A stretch of 64,000 nucleotides of DNA from positions 172,305,107-172,369,106 of the forward strand of contig CP136061.1 in the NCBI GenBank assembly GCA_032622095.1, in the 5' to 3' direction. How positions within the stretch are numbered: the stretch's first letter is position 1; each line of letters begins with the position of its first letter. This document shows, piece by piece, positions 41,226-56,479 of this stretch. The notes under the pieces are model-generated. The model was given only the letters and a program-made list of their open reading frames with translations, searched no databases and was not told the origin of the DNA. The DNA is from Siphonodentalium dalli. Its lineage: Eukaryota; Mollusca; Scaphopoda; Gadilida; Siphonodentaliidae. A program made the translations under genes and the position numbers.

Positions 41226-43656
41226 ATGTATGTGGCGGGGATACCTATATATGTGTGTGGTAGGGATACCTATATATGTATGTGGTGGGGATACCTATAT
41301 ATGTATGTGGTGGTGATACCTATATATGTATGTGGTGGGGAGACCTATGGATGTATGTGGCGTCGAGACCTATATATGTATGTGGCGGGGATACCTATAT
41401 ATGTGTGTGGTGGGGATTCCTATATATGTATATGGTGGGGATACCTACATATTTATGTGGTGGGGATACCTATAGATGTGTGTGGTGGGGATACCTATAG
41501 ATGCGTGTGGTAGGGATACCTATAGATGTGTGTGGTGGGGATACCTATATATGTATGTGGTGGGGATACCTATATGTGTGTGGTGGTGATACCTATATAT
41601 GTATGTGGTGGGGATACCTCTATATGTGTGTGGTTGGGATACCTATATATGTATTTGGTGGGGATACCTATAGATGTGTATGGTGGGGATACCTATATAT
41701 GTGTGTGGTGGGGATACATATATATGTGTGTGGTGGGGATACATATAGATGTGTGTGGTGGGGATACCTATAGATGTATGTGGTGGGGAGACCTATATAT
41801 GTGTGTGGTGGTGATACCTATATATGTATGTGGCCGGGATACCTATAAATGTGTGTGGTGGGGACACCTATATATGTAAGTGGTGGGGATACCTATAGAT
41901 GTGTGTGGTGGGGATACCTATAGATGTGTGTATTGGGGATACCTATATATTTATGTGGTGGGGATACCTATATATGTATGTGGTGGGGATACCTATATAT
42001 GTATGTGGTGGAGATACCTATATATGTGTGTGGTGAGGATACCTATATATGTATGTGGTGGGGATACCTATAGATGTATGTGGTGGGGATACCTATATAT
42101 GTGTGTGGCGGGGATACATATATATGTGTGTGGTAGGGATACCTATATATGTATGTGGTGGGGATACCTATATATGTATGTGGTGGTGATACCTATATAT
42201 GTATGTGGTGGGGGGACCTATGGATGTATGTGGCGGGTAGACCTTTATATGTATGTGGTGGGGATACCTATATATGTGTGTGGTGGGGATACCTATATAT
42301 GTATATGGTGGGGATACCTACATATTCATGTGGTGGGAATACCTATAGATGTGTGTGGTGGGGTTACATATATATGTGTGTGGTGGGGATACCTATATAT
42401 GTGTGTGGTGGGGATACCTATATATGTATGTGGTGGGGATACCTATATATGTGTGTGGTGGGGATACCTATATATGTATGTGGTGGGGATACCTATATAT
42501 TTGTGTGGTGGGGATAACTATAGATGTATGTGGTGGGGATACCTATATATGTGTGTGGTGGGGATACATATATATGTATGTGGTGGGGATACCTATATAT
42601 GTATGTGGTGGGGATACCTATATATGTATGTGATGGGGATACCTATATATGTGTGTGGTGGGGATACCTATAGATGTATGTGGTGGGGATACCTATATAT
42701 GTATGTGGTGAGGATACCTATATATGTGTGTGGTGATGATACCTATATATGTATGTGGTGGGGATACCTATATATGTATTTGGCGGGGATACCTATATAT
42801 GTGTGTGGTGGTGATACCTATATATGTGTGTGGCGGGAGACCTATAGATGTATGTGGTGGGGATACCTATAAATATATGTGGCGGTGATACCAATTGATA
42901 TATGTGGTGGGGATACCTATATATGTATGTGGTGGGGATACCTATATATGTATGTGGTGGGGATACCTATATATGTATGTGGTGGGGATACCTATAGATG
43001 TATGTGGTGGGGATACCTATATATGTATGTGGTGGGGATACCTATAGATATGTGTGGTGGGGATACCTATATATGTATGTATTGGGGATACCTATATATG
43101 TATGTGGTGGGGATACCTATATATGTATGTGGTGGGGATACCTATATATGTATGTGGTGGTGATACCTATATATGTGTGTGGCGGAGAGACCTATATATG
43201 AGTGTGTGGTGGGGATTCCTATATGTGTGTGGTGGTGATACCTATATATGTATGTGGTGGGGATACCTATATATGTGTGTGGTTGGGATACCTATATATG
43301 TATGTGGTGGGGATACTTATAGATGTGTATGGTGGGGATACCTATATATGTGTGTGGTGGGGATACCTATATATGTGTGTGTTGGGGATATCTATAGATG
43401 TGTGTGGTGGTGATACCTATATATGTATGTGGCGGGGATACCTATAAATGTGTGTGGTGGGGATACCTATATATGTATGTGGTGGGGATACCTATAGATG
43501 TGTGTGGTGGGGATACCTATATATGTATGTATTGGGGATACCTATATATGTATGTGGTGGGGATACCTATATATGTATGTGGTGGGGATACCTATATATG
43601 TGTGTGTGGTGGGGATTCCTATATGTTTGTGGTGGTGATACCTATATATGTATGTG
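41226..43656 (+). repeat. Tandem higher-order duplication, copy 2 of 2,422 bp
   Basis: This is the second copy of 38,804-41,225. It matches at 2,422 bp spacing until 43,656, after which GGTGGGG with GGTTGGG follows instead of GGCGGGG with GGTAGGG. A partial third relative of its last part lies at about 46,096-46,700 (offset 3,098), and a fourth at about 49,735-50,340 (a further 3,639). Confidence 0.92.
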
Positions 43657-46011
43657 GTGGGGATACCTATATATGTGTGTGGTTGGGATACCTATATATG
43701 TATGTGGTGGGGATACTTATAGATGTTTATGGTGGGGATACCTATATATGTGTGTGGTGGGGATACCTATATATGTGTGTGTTGGGGATATCTATAGATG
43801 TGTGTTGTGGGGATACCTATAGATGTATGTGGTGGGGAGACCTATATATGTGTGTGGTGGTGATACCTATATATGTATGTGGCGGGGATACCTATAAATG
43901 TGTGTGGTGGGGATACCTATATATGTATGTGGTGGGGATACCTATAGATGAGTTTGGTGGGGATACCTATATATGTATGTGGTGGGGATACCTATATATG
44001 TATGTGGTGGGGATACCTATATATGTATGTGGTGGTGATACATATATATGTGTGTGGTGGGGATACCTATAGATGTGTGTGGTGGGGATACCTATAGATG
44101 TATGTGGTGGGGAGACCTATATATGTATGTGGTGGGGATACCTATATATGTGTGTGGCGAGGATACCTAAATATATGTGTGTTGTGGGGATACCTATATA
44201 TGTGTGTGGTGGGGATACCTATATATGTATGTGGTGGTGATACCTATATATGTATGTGGTGGGGATACCTATAGATGTGTGTGGTGGGGATACCTATATA
44301 TGTATGTGGCGGGGATACCTATATATGTGTGTGGCTGGGATACCTATATATGTATGTGGTGGTGATACCTGTATATGTATGTGGTGGGGATACCTATATA
44401 TGTGTGTGGTGCGGATACCTATAGATGTATGTGGTGGTGATACCTATATATGTGTGTGGTGGGGATACATATAGATGTATGTGGTGGGGATACCTATATA
44501 TGTATGTGGTGGGGATACCTATATATGTATGTGGTGGTGATACATATATGTGTGTGGTGGTGATACCTATATATGTGTGTCGTGGGGATACCTATATATG
44601 TGTGTGGCGGGAGACCTATAGATGTATGTGGTGGGGATACCTATAAATATATGTGGCGGTGATACCAATTGATATATGTGGTGGGGATACCTATATATGT
44701 ATGTGGTGGGGATACCTATATATGTATGTGGTGGGGATACCTATATATGTATGTGGTGGGGACACCTATAGATGTATGTGGTGGGGATACCTATATATGT
44801 ATGTGGTGGTGATACCTATAGCTATGTGTGGTGGGGATACCTATATATGTATGTATTGGGGATACCTATATATGTATGTGGTGGGGATACCTATATATGT
44901 ATGTGGTGGGGATACCTATATATGTATGTGGTGGTGATACCTATATATGTGTGTGGCGGAGAGACCTATATATGTGTGTGTGGTGGGGATTCCTATATGT
45001 GTGTGGTGGTGATACCTATATATGTATGTGGTGGGGATACCTATATATGTGTGTGGTTGGGATACCTATATATGTATGTGGTGGGGATACTTATAGATGT
45101 GTATGGTGGGGATACCTATATATGTGTGTGGTGGGGATACCTATATATGTGTGTGTTGGGGATATCTATAGATGTGTGTGGTGGGGATACCTATAGATGT
45201 ATGTGGTGGGGAGACCTATATATGTGTGTGGTGGTGATACCTATATATGTATGTGGCGGGGATACCTATAAATGTGTGTGGTGGGGATACCTATATATGT
45301 ATGTGGTGGGGATACCTATAGATGTGTGTGGTGGGGATACCTATATATGTATGTATTGGGGATACCTATATATGTATGTGGTGGGGATACCTATATATGT
45401 ATGTGGTGGGGATACCTATATATGTGTGTGTGGTGGGGATTCCTATATGTGTGTGGTGGTGATACCTATATATGTATGTGGTGGGGATACCTATATATGT
45501 GTGTGGTTGGGATACCTATATATGTATGTTGTGGGGATACTTATAGATGTTTATGGTGGGGATACCTATATATGTGTGTGGTGGGGATACCTATATATGT
45601 GTGTTGGGGATATCTATAGATGTGTGTGGTGGGGATACCTATAGATGTATGTGGTGGGGAGATATATATATGTGTGTGGTGGTGATACCTATATATGTAT
45701 GTGGCGGGGATACCTATAAATGTGAGTGGTGGGGATACCTATATATGTATGTGGTGGGGATACCTATAGATGTGTGTGGTGGGGATACCTATATATGTAT
45801 GTATTGGGGATACCTATATATGTATGTGGTGGGGATACCTATATATGTATGTGGTGGGGATACCTATATATGTATGTGGTGGTGATACATATATATGTGT
45901 GTGGTGGGGATACCTATAGATGTGTGTGGTGGGGATACCTATAGATGTATGTGGTGGGGAGACCTATATATGTATGTGGTGGGGATACCTATATATGTGT
46001 GTGGCGAGGAT

Positions 46012-49000
46012 ACCTAAATATATGTGTGTTGTGGGATACCTATATATGTGTGTGGTGGTGATACCTATATATGTATGTGGTGGGGATACCTATAGATGTA
46101 TGTGGTGGGGATACCTATATATGTATGTGGTGGGGATACCTATAGATATGTGTGGTGGGGATACCTATATATGTATGTATTGGGGATACCTATATATGTA
46201 TGTGGTGGGGATACCTATATATGTATGTGGTGGGGATACCTATATATGTATGTGGTGGTGATACCTATATATGTGTGTGGCGGAGAGACCTATATATGAG
46301 TGTGTGGTGGGGATTCCTATATGTGTGTGGTGGTGATACCTATATATGTATGTGGTGGGGATACCTATATATGTGTGTGGTTGGGATACCTATATATGTA
46401 TGTGGTGGGGATACTTATAGATGTGTATGGTGGGGATACCTATATATGTGTGTGGTGGGGATACCTATATATGTGTGTGTTGGGGATATCTATAGATGTG
46501 TGTGGTGGTGATACCTATATATGTATGTGGCGGGGATACCTATAAATGTGTGTGGTGGGGATACCTATATATGTATGTGGTGGGGATACCTATAGATGTG
46601 TGTGGTGGGGATACCTATATATGTATGTATTGGGGATACCTATATATGTATGTGGTGGGGATACCTATATATGTATGTGGTGGGGATACCTATATATGTG
46701 TGTGTGGTGGGGATTCCTATATGTTTGTGGTGGTGATACCTATATATGTATGTGGTGGGGATACCTATATATGTGTGTGGTTGGGATACCTATATATGTA
46801 TGTGGTGGGGATACTTATAGATGTTTATGGTGGGGATACCTATATATGTGTGTGGTGGGGATACCTATATATGTGTGTGTTGGGGATATCTATAGATGTA
46901 TGTGGTGGGGATACCTATAGATGTATGTGGTGGGGAGACCTATATATGTGTGTGGTGGTGATACCTATATATGTATGTGGCGGGGATACCTATAAATGTG
47001 TGTGGTGGGGATACCTATATATGTATGTGGTGGGGATACCTATAGATGTGTGTGGTGGGGATACCTATATATGTATGTATTGGGGATACCTATATATGTA
47101 TGTGGTGGGGATACCTATATATGTATGTGGTGGGGATACCTATATATGTATGTGGTGGTGATACATATATATGTGTGTGGTGGGGATACCTATAGATGTG
47201 TGTGGTGGGGATACCTATAGATGTATGTGGTGGGGAGACCTATATATGTATGTGGTGGGGATACCTATATATGTGTGTGGTGAGGATACCTAAATATATG
47301 TGTGTTGTGGGGATACCTATATATGTGTGTGGTGGGGATACCTATATATGTATGTGGTGGTGATACCTATATATGTATGTGGTGGGGATACCTATAGATG
47401 TGTGTGGTGGGGATACCTATATATGTATGTGGCGGGGATACCTATATATGTGTGTGGCTGGGATACCTATATATGTATGTGGTGGTGATACCTATATATG
47501 TATGTTGTGGGGATACCTATATATGTGTGTGGTGCGGATACCTATAGATGTATGTGGTGGTGATACCTATATATGTGTGTGGTGGGGATACATATAGATG
47601 TATGTGGTGGGGATACCTATATATGTATGTGGTGGGGATACCTATATATGTATGTGGTGGTGATACATATATGTGTGTGGTGGTGATACCTATATATGTG
47701 TGTCGTGGGGATACCTATATATGTGTGTGGCGGGAGACCTATAGATGTATGTGGTGGGGATACCTATAAATATATGTGGCGGTGATACCAATTGATATAT
47801 GTGGTGGGGATACCTATATATGTATGTGGTGGGGATACCTATATATGTATGTGGTGGGGATACCTATATATGTATGTGGTGGGGACACCTATAGATGTAT
47901 GTGGTGGGGATACCTATATATGTATGTGATGGGGATACCTATAGCTATGTGTGGTGGGGATACCTATATATGTATGTATTGGGGATACCTATATATGTAT
48001 GTATTGGGGATACCTATATATGTATGTGGTGGTGATACATATATGTGTGTGGTGGTGATACCTATATATGTGTGTCGTGGGGATACCTATATATGTGTGT
48101 GGCGGGAGACCTATAGATGTATGTGGTGGGGATACCTATATATGTGTGTGGTGCGGATACCTATAGATGTATGTGGTGGTGATACCTATATATGTATGTG
48201 GTGGGGATACCTATATATGTATGTGGTGGGGACACCTATAGATGTATGTGGTGGGGATACCTATATATGTATGTGATGGGGATACCTATAGCTATGTGTG
48301 GTGGGGATACCTATATATGTATGTATTGGGGATACCTATATATGTATGTGGTGGGGATACCTATATATGTATGTGGTGGTGATACATATATGTGTGTGGT
48401 GGTGATACCTATATATGTGTGTCGTGGGGATACCTATATATGTGTGTGGCGGGAGACCTATAGATGTATGTGGTGGGGATACCTATATATGTGTGTGGTG
48501 CGGATACCTATAGATGTATGTGGTGGTGATACCTATATATGTGTGTGGTGGGGATACATATAGATGTATGTGGTGGGGATACCTATATATGTATGTGGTG
48601 GGGATACCTATATATGTATGTGGTGGTGATACATATATGTGTGTGGTGGTGATACCTATATATGTGTGTCGTGGGGATACCTATATATGTGTGTGGCGGG
48701 AGACCTATATATGTATGTGGTGGGGATACCTATAAATATATGTGGCGGTGATACCAATTGATATATGTGGTGGGGATACCTATATATGTATGTGGTGGGG
48801 ATACCTATATATGTATGTGGAGGGGATACCTATATATGTATGTGGTGGGGACACCTATAGATGTATGTGGTGGGGATACCTATATATGTATGTGGTGGGG
48901 ATACCTATAGCTATGTGTGGTGGGGATACCTATATATGTATGTATTGGGGATACCTATATATGTATGTGGTGGGGATACCTATATATGTATGTGGTGGGG

Positions 49001-50925
49001 ATACCTATATATGTATGTGGTGGTGATACCTATATATGTGTGTGGCGGAGAAACCTATATATGTGTGTGTGGTGGGGATTCCTATATGTGTGTGGTGGTG
49101 ATACCTATATATGTATGTGGTGGGGATACCTATATATGTGTGTGGTTGGGATACCTATATATGTATGTGGTGGGGATACTTATAGATGTGTATGGTGGGG
49201 ATACCTATATATGTGTGTGGTGGGGATACCTATATATGTGTGTTGGGGATATCTATAGATGTGTGTGGTGGGGATACCTATAGATGTATGTGGTGGGGAG
49301 ATCTATATATGTGTGTGGTGGTGATACCTATATATGTATGTGGCGGGGATACCTATAAATGTGAGTGGTGGGGATACCTATATATGTATGTGGTGGGGAT
49401 ACCTATAGATGTGTGTGGTGGGGATACCTATATATGTATGTATTGGGGATACCTATATATGTATGTGGTGGGGATACCTATATATGTATGTGGTGGGGAT
49501 ACCTATATATGTATGTGGTGGTGATACATATATATGTGTGTGGTGGGATACCTATAGATGTGTGTGGTGGGGATACCTATAGATGTATGTGGTGGGGAGA
49601 CCTATATATGTATGTGGTGGGGATACCTATATATGTGTGTGGCGAGGATACCTAAATATATGTGTGTTGTGGGGATACCTATATATGTGTGTGGTGGTGA
49701 TACCTATATATGTATGTGGTGGGGATACCTATAGATGTATGTGGTGGGGATACCTATATATGTATGTGGTGGGGATACCTATAGATATGTGTGGTGGGGA
49801 TACCTATATATGTATGTATTGGGGATAACTATATATGTATGTGGTGGGGATACCTATATATGTATGTGGTGGGGATACCTATATATGTATGTGGTGGTGA
49901 TACCTATATATGTGTGTGGCGGAGAGACCTATATATGAGTGTGTGGTGGGGATTCCTATATGTGTGTGGTGGTGATACCTATATATGTATGTGGTGGGGA
50001 TACCTATATATGTGTGTGGTTGGGATACCTATATATGTATGTGGTGGGGATACTTATAGATGTGTATGGTGGGGATACCTATATATGTGTGTGGTGGGGA
50101 TACCTATATATGTGTGTGTTGGGGATATCTATAGATGTGTGTGGTGGTGATACCTATATATGTATGTGGCGGGGATACCTATAAATGTGTGTGGTGGGGA
50201 TACCTATATATGTATGTGGTGGGGATACCTATAGATGTGTGTGGTGGGGATACCTATATATGTATGTATTGGGGATACCTATATATGTATGTGGTGGGGA
50301 TACCTATATATGTATGTGGTGGGGATACCTATATATGTGTGTGTGGTGGGGATTCCTATGTTTGTGGTGGTGATACCTATATATGTATGTGGTGGGGATA
50401 CCTATATATGTGTGTGGTTGGGATACCTATATATGTATGTGGTGGGGATACTTATAGATGTTTATGGTGGGGATACCTATATATGTGTGTGGTGGGGATA
50501 CCTATATATGTGTGTGTTGGGGATATCTATAGATGTGTGTGGTGGGGATACCTATAGATGTATGTGGTGGGGAGACCTATATATGTGTGTGGTGGTGATA
50601 CCTATATATGTATGTGGCGGGGATACCTATAAATGTGTGTGGTGGGGATACCTATATATGTATGTGGTGGGGATACCTATAGATGTGTGTGGTGGGGATA
50701 CCTATATATGTATGTATTGGGGATACCTATATATGTATGTGGTGGGGATACCTATATATGTATGTGGTGGGGATACCTATATATGTATGTGGTGGTGATA
50801 CATATATATGTGTGTGGTGGGGATACCTATAGATGTGTGTGGTGGGGATACCTATAGATGTATGTGGTGGGGAGACCTATATATGTATGAGGTGGGGATA
50901 CCTATATATGTGTGTGGCGAGGATA
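46012..50925 (+). repeat. Higher-order pair 3,639 bp apart in block III
   Basis: About 46,012-47,288 and about 49,650-50,925 have the same monomer order at offsets of 3,638-3,639 bp. The one-base shift is a 24-bp unit near 46,030 that is 25 bp in the right copy. One exception is near 50,350, where the right copy reads GATTCCTATGTTTG and has lost two bases against GATTCCTATATGTTTG near 46,715. Confidence 0.8.
47884..48577 (+). repeat. Local 347-bp tandem duplication
   Basis: The rare pair GGGGACACC and CTATAGCTATGTGTGG occurs at 47,884 / 47,940 and again at 48,231 / 48,287, an offset of 347 bp (14 monomers minus 3). A third member lies near 48,849 / 48,908, and relatives lie near 44,761 and 51,530. 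The two copies differ near 48,003 (TATTGGGG) and 48,350 (GGTGGGG). Confidence 0.8.
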
Positions 50926-51769
50926 CCTAAATATATGTGTGTTGTGGGGATACCTATATATGTGTGTGGTGGGGATACCTATATATGTATGTGGTGGTGA
51001 TACCTATATACGTATGTGGTGGGAATACCTATATATGTGTGTGGTGGGGATACCTATATATGTATGTGGCGGGGATACCTATATATGTGTGTGGCTGGGA
51101 TACCTATATATGTATGTGGTGGAGATACCTATATATGTATGTTGTGGGGATACCTATATATGTGTGTGGTGCGGATACCTATAGATGTATGTGGTGGTGA
51201 TACCTATATATGTGTGTGGTGGGGATACATATAGATGTATGTGGTGGGGATACCTATATATGTATGTGGTGGGGATACCTATATATGTATGTGGTGGTGA
51301 TACATATATGTGTGTGGTGGTGATACCTATATATGTGTGTCGTGGGGATACCTATATATGTGTGTGGCGGGAGACCTATAGATGTATGTGGTGGGGATAC
51401 CTATAAATATATGTGGCGGTGATACCAATTGATATATGTGGTGGGGATACCTATATATGTATGTGGTGGGGATACCTATATATGTATGTGGTGGGGATAC
51501 CTATATATGTATGTGGTGGGGACACCTATAGATGTATGTGGTGGGGATACCTATATATGTATGTGATGGGGATACCTATAGCTATGTGTGGTGTGGATAC
51601 CTATATATGTATGTATTGGGGATACCTATATATGTATGTGGTTGGGATACCTATATATGTATGTGGTGGGGATACCTATATATGTATGTGGTGGTGATAC
51701 CTATATATGTGTGTGGCGGAGAGACCTATATATGTGTGTGTGGTGGGGATTCCTATATGTGTGTGGTGG

Positions 51770-52760
51770 TGATACCTATATATGTATGTGGTGGGGATAC
51801 CTATATATGTGTGTGGTTGGGATACCTATATATGTATGTGGTGGGGATACTTATAGATGTGTATGGTGGGGATACCTATATATGTGTGTGGTGGGGATAC
51901 CTATATATTAGTGTGTTGGGGATATCTATAGATGTGTGTGGTGGGGATACCTATAGATGTATGTGGTGGGGAGACCTATATATGTGTGTGGTGGTGATAC
52001 CTATATATGTATGTGGCGGGGATACCTATAAATGTGTGTGGTGGGGATACCTATATATGTATGTGGTGGGGATACCTATAGATGTGTGTGGTGGGGATAC
52101 CTATATATGTATGTATTGGGGATACCTATATATGTATGTGGTGGGGATACCTATATATGTATGTGGTGGGGATACCTATATATGTGTGTGTGGTGGGGAT
52201 TCCTATATGTGTGTGGTGGTGATACCTATATATGTATGTGGTGGGGATACCTATATATGTGTGTGGTTGGGATACCTATATATGTATGTGGTGGGATACT
52301 TATAGATGTTTATGGTGGGGATACCTATATATGTGTGTGGTGGGGATACCTATATATGTGTGTGTTGGGGATATCTATAGATGTGTGTGGTGGGGATACC
52401 TATAGATGTATGTGGTGGGGAGACCTATATATGTGTGTGTGGTGATACCTATATATGTATGTGGCGGGGATACCTATAAATGTGTGTGGTGGGGATACCT
52501 ATATATGTATGTGGTGGGGATACCTATAGATGTGTGTGGTGGGGATACCTATATATGTATGTATTGGGGATACCTATATATGTATGTGGTGGGGATACCT
52601 ATATATGTATGTGGTGGGGATACCTATATATGTATGTGGTGGTGATACATATATATGTGTGTGGTGGGGATACCTATAGATGTGTGTGGTGGGGATACCT
52701 ATAGATGTATGTGGTGGGGAGACCTATATATGTATGTGGTGGGGATACCTATATATGTGT
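51770..52760 (+). repeat. Long-range copy, partner at +10,756/10,757 bp
   Basis: This stretch matches about 62,530-63,520. The unusual unit CTATATATTAGTGTGTTGG is found at 51,900 and at 62,656, and GTGTGTGTGGTGATACC near 52,433 recurs near 63,190. The offset changes from 10,756 to 10,757 at a 24-bp unit near 52,291 that is 25 bp in the right copy. The copies part near 52,760 and 63,520. Confidence 0.85.
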
Positions 52761-55700
52761 GTGGCGAGGATACCTAAATATATGTGTGTTGTGGGGATAC
52801 CTATATATGTGTGTGGTGGGGATACCTATATATGTATGTGGTGGTGATACCTATATATGTATGTGGTGGGGATACCTATAGATGTGTGTGGTGGGGATAC
52901 CTATATATGTATGTGGCGGGGATACCTATATATGTGTGTGGCTGGGATACCTATATATGTATGTGGTGGTGATACCTATATATGTATGTGGTGGGGATAC
53001 CTATATATGTGTGTGGTGCGGATACCTATAGATGTATGTGGTGGTGATACCTATATATGTGTGTGGTGGGGATACATATAGATGTATGTGGTGGGGATAC
53101 CTATATATGTATGTGGTGGGGATACCTATATATGTATGTGGTGGTGATACATATATGTGTGTGGTGAGGATACCTATATATGTATGTGGTGGGGATACAT
53201 ATAGATGTATGTGGCGGGGATACCTATATATGTGTGTGGTAGGGATACCTATATATGTATGTGGTGGGGATACCTATATATGTATGTGGTGGTGATACCT
53301 ATATATGTATGTGGTGGGGAGACCTATGGATGTATGTGGCGTCGAGACCTATATATGTATGTGGCGGGGATACCTATAGATGTGTGTGGTGGGGATTCCT
53401 ATATATGTATATGGTGGGGATACCTACATATTTATGTGGTGGGGATACCTATAGATGTGTGTGGTGGGGATACCTATAGATGCGTGTGGTAGGGATACCT
53501 ATAGATGTGTGTGGTGGGGATACCTATATATGTATGTGGTGGGGATACCTATATGTGTGTGGTGGTGATACCTATATATGTATGTGGTGGGGATACCTAT
53601 ATATGTGTGTGGTTGGGATACCTATATATGTATTTGGTGGGGATACCTATAGATGTGTATGGTGGGGATACCTATATATGTGTGTGGTGGGGATACATAT
53701 ATATGTGTGTGGTGGGGATACATATAGATGTGTGTGGTGGGGATACCTATAGATGTATGTGGTGGGGAGACCTATATATGTGTGTGGTGGTGATACCTAT
53801 ATATGTATGTGGCCGGGATACCTATAAATGTGTGTGGTGGGGATACCTATATATGTAAGTGGTGGGGATACCTATAGATGTGTGTGGTGGGGATACCTAT
53901 AGATGTGTGTATTGGGGATACCTATATATTTATGTGGTGGGGATACCTATATATGTATGTGGTGGGGATACCTATATATGTATGTGGTGGAGATACCTAT
54001 ATATGTGTGTGGTGAGGATACCTATATATGTATGTGGTGGGGATACCTATAGATGTATGTGGTGGGGATACCTATATATGTGTGTGGCGGGGATACATAT
54101 ATATGTGTGTGGTAGGGATACCTATATATGTAAGTGGTGGGGATACCTATAGATGTGTGTGGTGGGGATACCTATAGATGTGTGTATTGGGGATACCTAT
54201 ATATTTATGTGGTGGGGATACCTATATATGTATGTGGTGGGGATACCTATATATGTATGTGGTGGAGATACCTATATATGTGTGTGGTGAGGATACCTAT
54301 ATATGTATGTGGTGGGGATACCTATAGATGTATGTGGTGGGGATACCTATATATGTGTGTGGCGGGGATACATATATATGTGTGTGGTAGGGATACCTAT
54401 ATATGTATGTGGTGGGGATACCTATATATGTATGTGGTGGTGATACCTATATATGTATGTGGTGGGGAGACCTATGGATGTATGTGGCGGGTAGACCTTT
54501 ATATGTATGTGGTGGGGATACCTATATATGTGTGTGGTGGGGATACCTATATATGTATATGGTGGGGATACCTACATATTCATGTGGTGGGAATACCTAT
54601 AGATGTGTGTGGTGGGGTTACATATAGATGTGTGTGGTGGGGATACCTATATATGTGTGTGGTGGGGATACCTATATATGTATGTGGTGGGGATACCTAT
54701 ATATGTGTGTGGTGGGGATACCTATATATGTATGTGGTGGGGATACCTATATATTTGTGTTGTGGGGATAACTATAGATGTATGTGGTGGGGATACCTAT
54801 ATATGTGTGTGGTGGGGATACATATATATGTATGTGGTGGGGATACCTATATATGTATGTGGTGGGGATACCTATATATGTATGTGGTGGGGATACCTAT
54901 ATATGTGTGTGGTGGGGATACCTATAGATGTATGTGGTGGGGATACCTATATATGTATGTGGTGAGGATACCTATATATGTGTGTGGTGGTGATACCTAT
55001 ATATGTATGTGGTGGGGATACCTATATATGTATTTGGCGGGGATACCTATATATGTGTGTGGTGGTGATACCTATATATGTGTGTCGTGGGGATACCTAT
55101 ATATGTGTGTGGCGGGAGACCTATAGATGTATGTGGTGGGGATACCTATAAATATATGTGGCGGTGATACCAATTGATATATGTGGTGGGGATACCTATA
55201 TATGTATGTGGTGGGGATACCTATATATGTATGTGGTGGGGATACCTATATATGTATGTGATGGGGATACCTATAGATGTATGTGGTGGGGATACCTATA
55301 TATGTATGTGGTGGGGATACCTATAGATATGTGTGGTGGGGATACCTATATATGCATGTATTGGGGATACATATATATGTATGTGGTGGGGATACCTATA
55401 TATGTATGTGGTGGGGATACCTATATATGTATGTGGTGGTGATACCTATATATGTGTGTGGCGGGGATACCTATAGATGTGTGTGGTGGGGATACCTATA
55501 GATGTATGTGGTGGGGAGACCTATATATGTATGTGGTGGGGATACCTATATATGTGTGTGGCGAGGATACCTAAATATATGTGTGTTGTGGGGATACCTA
55601 TATATGTGTGTGGTGGGGATACCTATATATGTATGTGGTGGTGATACCTATATATGTATGAGGTGGGGATACCTATAGATGTGTGTGGTGGGGATACCTA

Positions 55701-56149
55701 TATATGTATGTGGCGGGGATACCTATATATGTGTGTGGCTGGGATACCTATATATGTATGTGGTGGTGATACCTATATATGTATGTGGTGGGGATACCTA
55801 TATATGTGTGTGGTGCGGATACCTATAGATGAATGTGGTGGTGATACCTATATATGTGTGTGGTGGGGATACATATAGATATATGTGGTGGGGATACCTA
55901 TATATGTATGTGGTGGGGATACCTATATATGTATGTGGTGGTGATACATATATGTGTGAGGTGAGGATACCTATATATGTATGTGGTGGGGATACCTATA
56001 GATGTATGTGGCGGGGATACCTATATATGTGTGTGGTAGGTATACCTATATATGTATGTGGTGGGGATACCTATATATGTATGTGGTGGTGATACCTATA
56101 TATGTATGTGGTGGGGAGACCTATGGATGTATGTGGCGTCGAGACCTAC

Positions 56150-56290
56150 ATATGTATGTGTGGGGATACCTATATGTGTGTGGTGTGATACCTATATATG
56201 TATGTGGTGGGGATACCTATATATGTGTGTGGTGGGGATACCTATATATGTATGTGTGGGGATACCTATATGTGTGTGGTGGTGATACCT
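56150..56290 (+). repeat. Patch of shortened monomers
   Basis: Several consecutive units are shorter than 25 bp. TATGTGTGGGGATACC (lacking a GG) is followed by CTATATGTGTGTGGTG, at 56,155 and again at 56,251, an offset of 96 bp. The first copy also carries GGTGTGATACC, one base short of GGTGGTGATACC in the second. This is a small slippage duplication at an irregular site, lying just right of a GGCGTCGAGACC unit. Confidence 0.7.
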
Positions 56291-56479
56291 ATATATGTAT
56301 GTGGTGGGGATACCTATATATGTGTGTGGTTGGGATACCTATATATGTATTTGGTGGGGATACCTATATATGTATGTGGTGGGGATACCTATATATGTAT
56401 GTGGTGGGGAAACCTATAGATGTATGTGGCGGGGAGACGTATATATGTGTGTGGTGATGATACCTATATATGTGTGTGG

